From assembly GCF_035046485.1 (NCBI RefSeq), contig NC_085138.1, forward strand, positions 88,833,228 through 88,897,227: a stretch of 64,000 nt of DNA. Direction: 5' to 3'. Position numbers and translations under genes: made by a program. Each line of letters begins with the position of its first letter. The stretch's first letter is position 1. The DNA comes from Aedes albopictus. Taxonomy: Eukaryota > Arthropoda > Insecta > Diptera > Culicidae. Under the pieces are notes generated by a model. The model was not told where the DNA came from and searched no databases. It was given only the letters and a program-made list of their open reading frames with translations. Below are positions 35,039 through 44,200 of this stretch, piece by piece.

Positions 35039-35303
35039 CAAAATTATAACAAAATGTGGTATGAATTTTAACCTCTGGGTTACTGGTTTCTATCATAGTT
35101 TGTTATAGTTTTGTTACATTATTTCCCAAATGTCGAAGATTCAAAACTAAATTATAATACAATGAGTTATGAAACAACATTTATAATATAATGTGAAATA
35201 ATTGAGTTCCAATGATGTTGAACATGATTATATCACAATGAGTTATAAATATCATGATTTGTTAAGGTTATGTTATATTTTTGTAACAATTTTCTAGTCG
35301 GAT
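35039..35303. mobile_element. CTAGTCGG-family MITE, copy 1 (left part in gap)
   Basis: AT-rich sequence with many TTATAACAAAAT / ATTTTGTTATAA words ends in TTTTCTAGTCGG, the terminus of the two complete copies at 35616-36072 and 36095-36735. Confidence 0.65.
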
Positions 35304-35615
35304 TGCCACTTTTCGGATGCAAAATTCGTCGTAGATTGCAGTGCTCATGGTTGATCCTTCGCCACCAACCACTTACCAGTCTTCTGTACACTACCAAAGA
35401 TGATTCTGGTAGTGCGCTGGGACATTTCTGGAGGATTTGTCGGACGGTGAAGATCTGGTCAGTTGTCGAGCGGCCTTTGACGAAGCTGGCTTGGTAACTG
35501 CTCACAAACTCGATCTTTTTAGGTGAAAGATGACGGAAGATGATCTGGGATAGCACTTTGTTGACGACATTCAGAATTGTGAACGATCAGAAGTTCTCAC
35601 ACTCCAACTTGCCAC
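35300..35615 (-). pseudogene. RTE-like LINE reverse-transcriptase fragment
   Basis: The minus strand encodes KLECENF, then (after a stop) NVVNKVLSQIIFRHLSPKK, SSYQASFVKGRSTTDQIF and VRQILQKC, the start of a non-LTR reverse transcriptase. The reading is broken by stops. It is cut on both sides by MITEs of one family; upstream parts of the same LINE lie at 36073-36094 and 36736-36890. Clade (RTE-like) is inferred from motif style. Confidence 0.75.
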
Positions 35616-36072
35616 CCCGACTAGAAAATTGTAACAAAAGTATTACATAATTATAACAAATCAAATATCATAACTCATTGTGATATAATTATGTTCAACA
35701 TTCTTGGTGTTTTGGAAATAATATAACCAAATTATATCATATTTTGTTATAATTATAAATGTTGTTTGATAACTCATTGTAATATAATTAAGTTATGATT
35801 CTTCGAAATTTGGAAAATAATGTTTAAAAATTATATCGTATTTTGATATGAAATAGGAATTCTGAAGCCAATATTCATATCACATTTTGTTATAATTTTG
35901 ATCTGATTATAACAAAAAAGGTTGTTAGCTTGATTAGACCAGAGTAGTTTTTGTTACAATTTTGTTATTTTAACATTATCCTGCATCTCGTTTATGACAT
36001 AATAAGTTATTGAAAAATATTGTAACATCATAAAACAATATGATATAAACTTGATATAATTTTCTAGTCGGG
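35616..36072. mobile_element. CTAGTCGG-family MITE, copy 2 (457 bp)
   Basis: It starts CCCGACTAGAAAATTGTAAC and ends ATAATTTTCTAGTCGGG. The interior is made of inverted TTATAACAAAAT-type words. There is no coding capacity. It interrupts the minus-strand LINE just upstream of KLECENF. Confidence 0.8.
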
Positions 36073-36094
36073 CCATCTACATGAATGACTCCTT

Positions 36095-36735
36095 CCCGAC
36101 CAGAAGCACCTAACAAGATAATAACAAAATTATCACAATCGTTTGTTAGAAGTAAAAGAAGTTGATATAATGTTGTTGTGAGGATTTTTAATCATACAGA
36201 ATCGTAACAAAATTTGTTATCATTTCAGAAACAAAATTTTAACAAAACTTGTTTTATTTATTCAAACAGATGTATAACAACATTTGTTATATTATGCATT
36301 ATAATATATTTGCCTCTAACATAATTTTGTAACTCGTTTATTGTAATCTTTGTTATATTTTTTTGTAACAAAATTATTTCAGAGTTTGTAAGACTTTTTT
36401 TGTTGTCCCCGGAAGATGTTGATAATTTTGTTATCTTGGTTACCCGAGCCAAGAGATTTATAACAAACCTTGTAACAAATTTATTCTGAAATATATAACA
36501 GAACTCGTTATAATTTTGTTATGATTTCGAATGTTTAGTCTAACAAAATTAGATATAATCCTGTCATGATTATATCTCAACTTGTTATGTTTTTGTTTGA
36601 ATTGGAGCGAGTTTTGTTAGATTTTTTGTTATTTTAACTACTAACGGTACATGTTTTATAACAACCGTTGTTATAAAAAGCACTGTAACAAAATAGCACA
36701 ACCTGTAATAACTTTGTTCCTCGCATCTAGTCGGG
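36095..36735. mobile_element. CTAGTCGG-family MITE, copy 3 (641 bp)
   Basis: It begins CCCGACCAGAAGCACCTAAC and ends CTCGCATCTAGTCGGG, and is filled with AACAAAATT/AATTTTGTT words. It splits the LINE between EQLPEEWK (minus, about 36775-36740) and KGVIH (36094-36080). Confidence 0.75.
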
Positions 36736-36890
36736 TTACTTCCACTCTTCCGGTAGCTGTTCGGTCGCACGCACTCCACTTCGCCCAGATGGCGTTTTTT
36801 CTTCCGAAAGAGACGAGTCCGCTGTTTCCGCTTCTGTGTGTATTGATCCACATTCTGCCGGGTCCCATGCTGCAGCATTACTAGAACCAT
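36736..36890 (-). pseudogene. RTE-like LINE, region upstream of the RT
   Basis: The minus strand gives TRLFRKKKRH at about 36810-36780, then, in another frame, RATEQLPEEWK. These are joined more tightly than in intact relatives, so an internal deletion is likely. It continues into 36073-36094 and 35300-35615 across the MITEs. Confidence 0.65.
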
Positions 36891-38160
36891 TATAAGGTTG
36901 TTTCCCTTACTTTTTTAACTTTCTAAACACAGTGTTAATTAATCATATAATGCAATCGACATCTGCATCCAGTGGACTCCATAGAATATTTTGAATGTTT
37001 TATCTCATGCCTCAACTAGCCTTCGAACGCCTCTGACTCCATTTGGCATCGAACGGGAGCCTTCATTCACCGTCGTCCGACGGTAACGATAGTTGTTGCA
37101 ACCACCACCACCGAGTAGCCAATGCAGTCATCCAGAGCACCGCACCGTAGTGCAGTGCAGTGCAGTTCAGATCGTGTTGCATGTAGGGCCGGAAGAAAAA
37201 GGGAGGAAGATGTCTGCTGCACTAAGTACAGCGGCACGGGGACAGGCAAAATTGGAACAAGCAAGTACATGCGCTCTTTGAAAAATTGATGCCCAGGTTA
37301 AAGTTTTATGGAAATTGGATGAATTTGTAGCCAGAGCAGCAGTCCGGGACGATGGGAACGGTCACAATATGTTGTGGAGAGGGCCCGGCGCGCTTCTTCG
37401 CTGGAAGAGAGTAGCATATTTGAAGAAGCTGGACTCGGACTGATACGAGGAGACGGTAGAAATGACTGTACGATGACGGTGCAGTTTGGGAATGCAATTT
37501 GGACGACGACGACGACGACGACGGGGGCGACATATATTCGGAGCAGTAAATAAAAAGGGCAATATGCGGAGGAATGATAGAATATAAGTACCTAGTTTCT
37601 TTTTTTTTATTCTTGGGAAAGGATAGGTACGATAGATCTCGTGGAGATGCTTTGACATCGAATATAATGACAATAATGCAGATGTGGCTTGATGGAATTT
37701 TCGAGTAAATTGAATTGCTTCGACAGAAAAAAGGAATCGATTTTTAATATGGAAGTCGAGAAAGAGGATATTAAACAGCAATGCATGATCAACGTTATCT
37801 CTTACATCATGGAAGACCATCAATCAAAATGCCGACAGCAGCAAGCAGTAGCACTGTGATGACAAACAGGAGCTTGCCGCATTTTATGCATTATCGTTTA
37901 ATTCAATTTTCCTTAATCAGCCGTCGGCGGTCAGCGTACGTATAATTTTCAACTAAAAAGAGGGCAGAGCTATTTCGAGCAGGTGCATCATACGGTCCGG
38001 CTCATTACCTGAAAGCATTACCCGCATATTATATTTTCTGTGTTGCTCTGAATAAACCATCAGTCTTGGTACTTCGATGACCTGTCCTTATCTTCAGAAC
38101 ATAACCGAAAGGTAGTCGTTATTATTTTGACATCACAGAATGTTGACACTTTTCAACGAA
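36891..38160. other. Unassigned DNA with (GAC)n microsatellite
   Basis: A GAC/ACG trinucleotide run lies at about 37501-37527 and a GTGCAGTGCAGTGCAGT run at about 37152-37167. Short open frames have no domain. Possibly single-copy DNA. Confidence 0.35.
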
Positions 38161-38237
38161 AATACTGGAAACACTAGATGTTGGAATTCTCGGCTATGCA
38201 GTCTCCAAACTCCTTGGAACGACAACGGGTTTAATTC

Positions 38238-38280
38238 GTCCCTACGTTTCGGCAATGTTTATTGCCATCTTCAGGGGAAA
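38238..38280 (-). ncRNA. Hammerhead-ribozyme motif (38.25 kb)
   Basis: Minus-strand mirror of the 38.8-kb motif: CTGAAGA 38274-38268, GAAA 38250-38247, GTA 38245-38243, with the same six-pair stem II. Confidence 0.6.
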
Positions 38281-38554
38281 CTGGGAGATTTTATTGTAAA
38301 TGTTAGCTCTTAATTTTAGTTTTTCGTCATTGTGTAAACTTACAATCATTTGGTTCGTTCTGTGTCTCTAGTCTTTGCTAAGCGGAATGTCTGATTGGAA
38401 TTTTCTGGTAGTCTGTACATGTGCTTAAGTTAAATTTAAATTAGTTCGTGTGGTATAATAATTGTTCTACAAACTTACGTTGGGTTTTTTGAAAATTAAT
38501 TTCACTTATTTTGTTGGCACTGACTGTACTGGAGTATTCAATTAGGCAGTTTTT

Positions 38555-38755
38555 TTAGATTTGATTGTTGGTGTGGTTTGTGTCTTGGCTATTTTGTATC
38601 GTTCTATTGGGCGTAAATGGTAATTGGGGATTGTTTGTACGGGCTTTGATTGTATGGAGTATGGCAGCATACGTTGTGTTTAGTCCACTTACATCTACTC
38701 TTCTATTGACAGTGTTATCTGTGTTGTATATGTGGCACATTTCTAGGAATGCCAT
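38555..38755 (-). pseudogene. Penelope-like protein C-terminus (GIY-YIG tail)
   Basis: The frame opens directly at the junction with the right inverted arm and ends at a normal stop. It reads MAFLEMCHIYNTDNTVNRR, then a V-D-V-x-G-L-N-x-T-Y pattern. This is the tail of the GIY-YIG endonuclease of Penelope-like elements, whose conserved end has LEM-x-HI, N-[RK]-[RK]-x-D and LS/N-x-x-Y. Only about 66 of an expected 800 or so residues remain. The paralogous stretch in the palindrome at 40.5 kb has LEMCHILTTPQAVNRRTDT. Confidence 0.75.
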
Positions 38756-38774
38756 TTACAATAAAATTCCCCAG

Positions 38775-38825
38775 TTTCCCCTGAAGATGGCAATAAACAT
38801 TGCCGAAACGTAGGGACGAATTAAA
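38775..38825 (+). ncRNA. Hammerhead-ribozyme motif (38.8 kb)
   Basis: CTGAAGA (38781-38787), stem II GGCAAT/ATTGCC with loop AAAC, GAAA (38805-38808), CGTA with expected cleavage after A38812. CCC before and GGG after the core could form stem I. The stem II sequence differs from the 41.2-kb motif yet is fully paired, a compensatory pattern. Confidence 0.65.
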
Positions 38826-38925
38826 CCCGTTGTCGTTCCAAGGAGTTTGGAGACTGCATTGCCGAGAATTCCAACATCTAGTGCATCCAAACAGTCGAAC
38901 ACTCAAACCTCCAATACTGGAAACA

Positions 38926-39067
38926 TTTATCAACCCCGGACAATCATTCTTATATTTGGTTTCAAAATGTAGGTGTTGAATAAATCTTCTAGAGCATTTC
39001 AAAATTAATGTTGTTACTTGTGTCCCCTGTTATGCTCCATGTTACGAAAAATAAATAGTAATGTTCT
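38926..39067. other. Short unassigned spacer
   Basis: AT-rich spacer between the Penelope-like insertion and the next MITE; nothing recognised. Confidence 0.3.
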
Positions 39068-39465
39068 AGGGGAAATTACCTATTCTCGGCCGTTTTGTTC
39101 TCTTCGTCTTAAGGGTTTTTTTTTGAAACCTGTTGAACTCAGAGTTGGTCTCAAATCCTTCCCAACTTAGCTGAATTATGCTGGGTGAGTGCGACTGGAA
39201 ATTTGTTACTTCCGGAAAAATTGGCTTTCTCAGTCTTGGACTATTCAAAACGGTGAGTTTTGCTTTGCCCGACGTTTCGGCTCTTTTATTGGGCCCCCCT
39301 TGAAAAAGGCCCAATAAAAGAGCCGAAACGTCGGGCAAAGCAAAACTCACCGTTTTGAATAGTCCAAGACTGAGAAAGCCAATTTAGCTGAATTATATGG
39401 CCAAGTTTCAGGCAATTTGGCTGACAAAAACCCCCCATGACGAAGTGAACAAACCTGCCGATAAT
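39068..39465. mobile_element. CGGCCGTTTTGTTCTCTTCG-family MITE, interrupted
   Basis: The left end is ACCTATTCTCGGCCG then TTTTGTTCTCTTCGTC. The right end (GACGAAGTGAACAAACCTG then CCGATAAT) is its inverse. A Penelope-like hairpin inserted at 39167-39396 splits it. An uninterrupted relative lies at 49131-49328. Confidence 0.75.
39167..39396. mobile_element. Penelope-like tail hairpin, 13-bp target duplication
   Basis: TTAGCTGAATTAT is duplicated at 39167-39179 and 39384-39396. A ~39-nt extension includes GTGCGACTGGA, then inverted arms (about 39219-39294 and 39306-39384). The plus-strand arm keeps stem II (GGCCCAATAAAAGAGCC), GAAA at 39324-39327 and CGTC, but the CTGAAGA box has decayed to a TTGAAAAA-like form, so the hammerhead is probably inactive. 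It is nested inside the MITE at 39068-39465. Confidence 0.8.
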
Positions 39466-39775
39466 CCTCTCCGGATTGCCGGAGGAATCCTCTCAGGATT
39501 CACGGAAGAATCCTCTCAGGGTTCCAGGAGGGATCCTCTCCGGACTCCAGGAGGAATTCTCTCAGGATTCCCGGTGGAATCCTCTCAAGATTCCCGGAAA
39601 ATGCCTCTCAGAATTCCCAGAGGAATCGTCTTAGGATACCCAGAGGAATCCTCTTAGGATTCTCAGAGATATCCTCTCAGGATTTCCAGAGATGCCTCTC
39701 AGCATTCCCAGCGAAATCCTCACAGGATTCCCATGGGAATCCTTCCAGGATTCTCATAGAAATGTTCTTAGGATC
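39455..39775 (+). repeat. 23-bp satellite, left flank of array 1
   Basis: About 14 diverged monomers (GGAATCC, TCTCA or similar, GGATTCC, CRGA). The order worsens toward the Penelope-like insertion, after which the array continues. Confidence 0.85.
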
Positions 39776-39859
39776 GAATTACAAGTTTCGACTGGATGAT
39801 GGTTGACTTTGGAATTTTCGGCTCTCAGTCTAATAAATTGCGTTGATTAATCTTCTATC

Positions 39860-39905
39860 ATCGCCGACGTTTCGGTCCGGCTATTGGACCATCTTCAGGG
39901 CCTAA
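39860..39905 (-). ncRNA. Hammerhead-ribozyme motif (left arm)
   Basis: Exact mirror of the right-arm motif: on the minus strand CTGAAGA is 39898-39892, GAAA is 39873-39870, and the GTC cleavage triplet is 39868-39866. Confidence 0.65.
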
Positions 39906-40143
39906 TTATTTATTGAAATTGACACAAATTAACATCAAACATTTAAAATAACATTTCACAAACTCACTCGATACACAAATCAACAGGTCACACAAATTTT
40001 GCAAATATTTAAACAGTCGGGTTGTAAAGGGTCACGCCGTCTGGTACACTTTTGGGCCATTCGTTCCGGTTTGGTTTGGGGGATTCCCTAGCTGGTGTAC
40101 GGATACTACCTGCTATCAGCCGGTCGGTACAGAATATTTCCCC

Positions 40144-40519
40144 TACTGATCTGTTGTTTCCAATCTGTGTTGTGTTGTGTGTGTTGCATCAGTGTGTTGG
40201 TTGTTCGATCTATCTGTCCGTCCGCTTTCTCTCCGGAGATCGTTTACCGATGCGATGAGAAAGCTATAGGTAGCGCTCATGTCTGCCGTATCGGTACGAC
40301 GGTTTACTGCTTGTGGAGTGGTGAGAATATGACACATTTCCAAAACAGGGAGAGCCTGTGTTTTGAAACAGCAGTCGACGATTGTTGGATTGCCTACATC
40401 GAATCTGTGCTGCTGTTGTACACAGTGCTCCATCATTGCAGTCTTCTGTGATAGTAGCTGTATCTCTGGATCACAGTATGGGAGTCCAGCTGATAGCTTC
40501 CTATCCAGCGTGTTTACCA
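40144..40519 (-). pseudogene. Penelope-like protein C-terminus, left arm
   Basis: This is the mirror image of the right-arm frame, read toward lower coordinates and ending in a stop near 40143. It carries the same GIY-YIG tail text with one visible amino-acid-scale difference region near 40310. It is truncated at its 5' side by the palindrome centre, so it lacks the reverse transcriptase and the catalytic part of GIY-YIG. Confidence 0.75.
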
Positions 40520-40540
40520 GAATGTATGGTCATCAAACGT

Positions 40541-40917
40541 TGGTAAACACGCTGGATAGGAAGCTATCAGCTGGACTCCCATACTGTGATCCAGAGATAC
40601 AGCTACTATCACAGAAGACTGCAATGATGGAGCACTGTGTACAACAGCAGCACAGATTCGATGTAGGCAATCCAACAATCGTCGACTGCTGTTTCAAAAC
40701 ACAGGCTCTCCCTGTTTTGGAAATGTGTCATATTCTCACCACTCCACAAGCAGTAAATCGTCGTACCGATACGGCAGACATGAGCGCTACCTATAGCTTT
40801 CTCATCGCATCGGTAAACGATCTCCGGAGAGAAAGCGGACGGACAGATAGATCGAACAACCAACACACTGATGCAACACACACAACACAACACAGATTGG
40901 AAACAACAGATCAGTAG
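40541..40917 (+). pseudogene. Penelope-like protein C-terminus, right arm
   Basis: The open frame from the palindrome centre to a stop at 40917 reads LVNTLDRKLSAGLPYCD, then EHCVQQQHRFDVGNPTIVD, LPVLEMCHI and VNRRTDT. The run of an EH-x-x-xx-HRFD box, LEM-x-HI and N-R-R-T-D is the end of the GIY-YIG endonuclease of Penelope-like elements. About 125 residues remain of a normally 700-900 residue protein. Longer apparent frames through the centre merely read the other arm backwards and are not a fusion protein. Confidence 0.8.
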
Positions 40918-41154
40918 GGGAAATATTCTGTACCGACCGGCTGATAGCAGGTAGTATCCGTACACCAGCTAGGGAATCCCCCAAACCAAACCGGAACGAA
41001 TGGCCCAAAAGTGTACCAGACGGCGTGACCCTTTACAACCCGACTGTTTAAATATTTGCAAAATTTGTATGACCTGTTGATTTGTGTATCGAGTGAGTTT
41101 GTGAAATGTTATTTTAAATGTTTGATGTTAATTTGTGTCAATTTCAATAAATAA

Positions 41155-41215
41155 TTAGGCCCTGAAGATGGTCCAATAGCCGGACCGAAACGTCGGCGAT
41201 GATAGAAGATTAATC
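41155..41215 (+). ncRNA. Hammerhead-ribozyme motif (right arm)
   Basis: Core elements in order: CTGAAGA (41162-41168), stem II GGTCC/GGACC with loop AATAGCC, GAAA (41187-41190), then CGTC with expected cleavage after C41194. A short stem I is possible between GCC before the core and GGC after it. Stem III is only ACGT, which is self-complementary, so activity may need two RNA copies. Hammerheads are known from Penelope-like elements; cleavage here is untested. Confidence 0.65.
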
Positions 41216-41264
41216 AACGCAATTTATTAGACTGAGAGCCGAAAATTCCAAAGTTCTTAGGATC

Positions 41265-44200
41265 CTCCGAGGATTCTCAGGGAATTCCTCCGAGGATTCC
41301 CAAAGAAATCCTCTCAGGATTCCCAATGAAATCCTCTCGAGATTCCCGGAGGAATCCTTTCAGGATTGCCGGAGGAATCCTCTTCGAATTGCCGGAGTAA
41401 TCCTCTCCGGATTCCCGGAGGAATCCTCTCCGGATTCCCGGAGGAATCCTCTCCGGATTCCCGGAGGAATCCTCTCCGGATTCCTGGAGGAATCCTCTCC
41501 GGATTCCCGGAGGAATCCCCTCCGAATTGCCGGAGGAATCCTCTTCGAATTGCCGGAGGAATCCTCTCCCGATTCCCGGAGGAATCCTCTCCGGATTCCC
41601 GGAGGAATCCTCTCCGGATTCCCGGAGGAATCCTCTCCGGATTCCCGGAGGAATCCTCTCCGGATTCCCGGAGGAATCCTCTCCGGATTCCCGGAGGAAT
41701 CCTCTCCGGATTCCCGGAGGAATCCTCTCCGGATTCCCGGAGGAATCCTCTCCGGATTCCCGGAGGAATCCTCTCCGGATTCCCGGAGGAATCCTCTCCG
41801 GATTCCCGGAGGAATCCTCTCCGGATTCCCGGAGGAATCCTCTCCGGATTCCCGGAGGAATCCTCTCCGGATTCCCGGAGGAATCCTCTCCGGATTCCCG
41901 GAGGAATCCTCTCCGGATTCCCGGAGGAATCCTCTCCGGATTCCCGGAGGAATCCTCTCCGGATTCCCGGAGGAATCCTCTCCGGATTCCCGGAGGAATC
42001 CTCTCCGGATTCCCGGAGGAATCCTCTCCGGATTCCCGGAGGAATCCTCTCCGGATTCCCGGAGGAATCCTCTCCGGATTCCCGGAGGAATCCTCTCCGG
42101 ATTCCCGGAGGAATCCTCTCCGGATTCCCGGAGGAATCCTCTCCGGATTCCCGGAGGAATCCTCTCCGGATTCCCGGAGGAATCCTCTCCGGATTCCCGG
42201 AGGAATCCTCTCCGGATTCCCGGAGGAATCCTCTCCGGATTCCCGGAGGAATCCTCTCCGGATTCCCGGAGGAATCCTCTCCGGATTCCCGGAGGAATCC
42301 TCTCCGGATTCCCGGAGGAATCCTCTCCGGATTCCCGGAGGAATCCTCTCCGGATTCCCGGAGGAATCCTCTCCGGATTCCCGGAGGAATCCTCTCCGGA
42401 TTCCCGGAGGAATCCTCTCCGGATTCCCGGAGGAATCCTCTCCGGATTCCCGGAGGAATCCTCTCCGGATTCCCGGAGGAATCCTCTCCGGATTCCCGGA
42501 GGAATCCTCTCCGGATTCCCGGAGGAATCCTCTCCGGATTCCCGGAGGAATCCTCTCCGGATTCCCGGAGGAATCCTCTCCGGATTCCCGGAGGAATCCT
42601 CTCCGGATTCCCGGAGGAATCCTCTCCGGATTCCCGGAGGAATCCTCTCCGGATTCCCGGAGGAATCCTCTCCGGATTCCCGGAGGAATCCTCTCCGGAT
42701 TCCCGGAGGAATCCTCTCCGGATTCCCGGAGGAATCCTCTCCGGATTCCCGGAGGAATCCTCTCCGGATTCCCGGAGGAATCCTCTCCGGATTCCCGGAG
42801 GAATCCTCTCCGGATTCCCGGAGGAATCCTCTCCGGATTCCCGGAGGAATCCTCTCCGGATTCCCGGAGGAATCCTCTCCGGATTCCCGGAGGAATCCTC
42901 TCCGGATTCCCGGAGGAATCCTCTCCGGATTCCCGGAGGAATCCTCTCCGGATTCCCGGAGGAATCCTCTCCGGATTCCCGGAGGAATCCTCTCCGGATT
43001 CCCGGAGGAATCCTCTCCGGATTCCCGGAGGAATCCTCTCCGGATTCCCGGAGGAATCCTCTCCGGATTCCCGGAGGAATCCTCTCCGGATTCCCGGAGG
43101 AATCCTCTCCGGATTCCCGGAGGAATCCTCTCCGGATTCCCGGAGGAATCCTCTCCGGATTCCCGGAGGAATCCTCTCCGGATTCCCGGAGGAATCCTCT
43201 CCGGATTCCCGGAGGAATCCTCTCCGGATTCCCGGAGGAATCCTCTCCGGATTCCCGGAGGAATCCTCTCCGGATTCTCGGAGGAATCCTCTCCGGATTC
43301 CCGGAGGAATCCTCTCCGGATTCCCGGAGGAATCCTCTCCGGATTCCCGGAGGAATCCTCTCCGGATTCCCGGAGGAATCCTCTCCGGATTCCCGGAGGA
43401 ATCCTCTCCGGATTCCCGGAGGAATCCTCTCCGGATTCCCGGAGGAATCCTCTCCGGATTCCCGGAGGAATCCTCTCCGGATTCCCGGAGGAATCCTCTC
43501 CGGATTCCCGGAGGAATCCTCTCCGGATTCCCGGAGGAATCCTCTCCGGATTCCCGGAGGAATCCTCTCCGGATTCCCGGAGGAATCCTCTCCGGATTCC
43601 CGGAGGAATCCTCTCCGGATTCCCGGAGGAATCCTCTCCGGATTCCCGGAGGAATCCTCTCCGGATTCCCGGAGGAATCCTCTCCGGATTCCCGGAGGAA
43701 TCCTCTCCGGATTCCCGGAGGAATCCTCTCCGGATTCCCGGAGGAATCCTCTCCGGATTCCCGGAGGAATCCTCTCCGGATTCCCGGAGGAATCCTCTCC
43801 GGATTCCCGGAGGAATCCTCTCCGGATTCCCGGAGGAATCCTCTCCGGATTCCCGGAGGAATCCTCTCCGGATTCCCGGAGGAATCCTCTCCGGATTCCC
43901 GGAGGAATCCTCTCCGGATTCCCGGAGGAATCCTCTCCGGATTCCCGGAGGAATCCTCTCCGGATTCCCGGAGGAATCCTCTCCGGATTCCCGGAGGAAT
44001 CCTCTCCGGATTCCCGGAGGAATCCTCTCCGGATTCCCGGAGGAATCCTCTCCGGATTCCCGGAGGAATCCTCTCCGGATTCCCGGAGGAATCCTCTCCG
44101 GATTCCCGGAGGAATCCTCTCCGGATTCCCGGAGGAATCCTCTCCGGATTCCCGGAGGAATCCTCTCCGGATTCCCGGAGGAATCCTCTCCGGATTCCCG

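Larger units (their letters stand above)
38161..38925 (-). mobile_element. Penelope-like element, 5'-truncated, inverted tails, hammerheads
   Basis: The direct repeat AATACTGGAAACA (38161-38173 and 38913-38925) frames the insertion. Arms 38174-38302 and 38753-38881 are near-identical inverted 129-bp tails. Between them the minus strand encodes the end of a Penelope-like protein. After the right arm come 31 bases whose complement contains TTCGACTG. Each arm carries a hammerhead-ribozyme core: plus strand CTGAAGA 38781-38787, stem II GGCAAT/ATTGCC, GAAA 38805-38808, GTA to 38812; mirrored on the minus strand at 38243-38274. Confidence 0.85.
39764..41264. mobile_element. 1449-bp palindromic Penelope-like insertion with two hammerheads
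   Basis: The 12-bp repeat GTTCTTAGGATC (39764-39775 and 41253-41264) is the target duplication, made within satellite DNA. After a 30-nt extension (39776-39805) containing TTTCGACTGGATG, positions 39806-41254 form a near-perfect palindrome centred on about 40530 with a ~21-base spacer. Each arm holds a Penelope-like C-terminus, a ~0.2-kb 3' UTR and a hammerhead core. On plus these are CTGAAGA 41162-41168, stem II GGTCC/GGACC, GAAA 41187-41190 and GTC to 41194; on minus they mirror at 39866-39898. Few differences separate the arms, so they are young or kept alike. Confidence 0.9.

Noticed and set aside
34350..35096. 248-codon minus frame
   Set aside because: Mostly gap Ns.
40363..40917. 184-codon frame spanning the palindrome centre
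   Set aside because: Its first half reads the left arm antisense and only the part after about 40541 is Penelope-like coding sequence.
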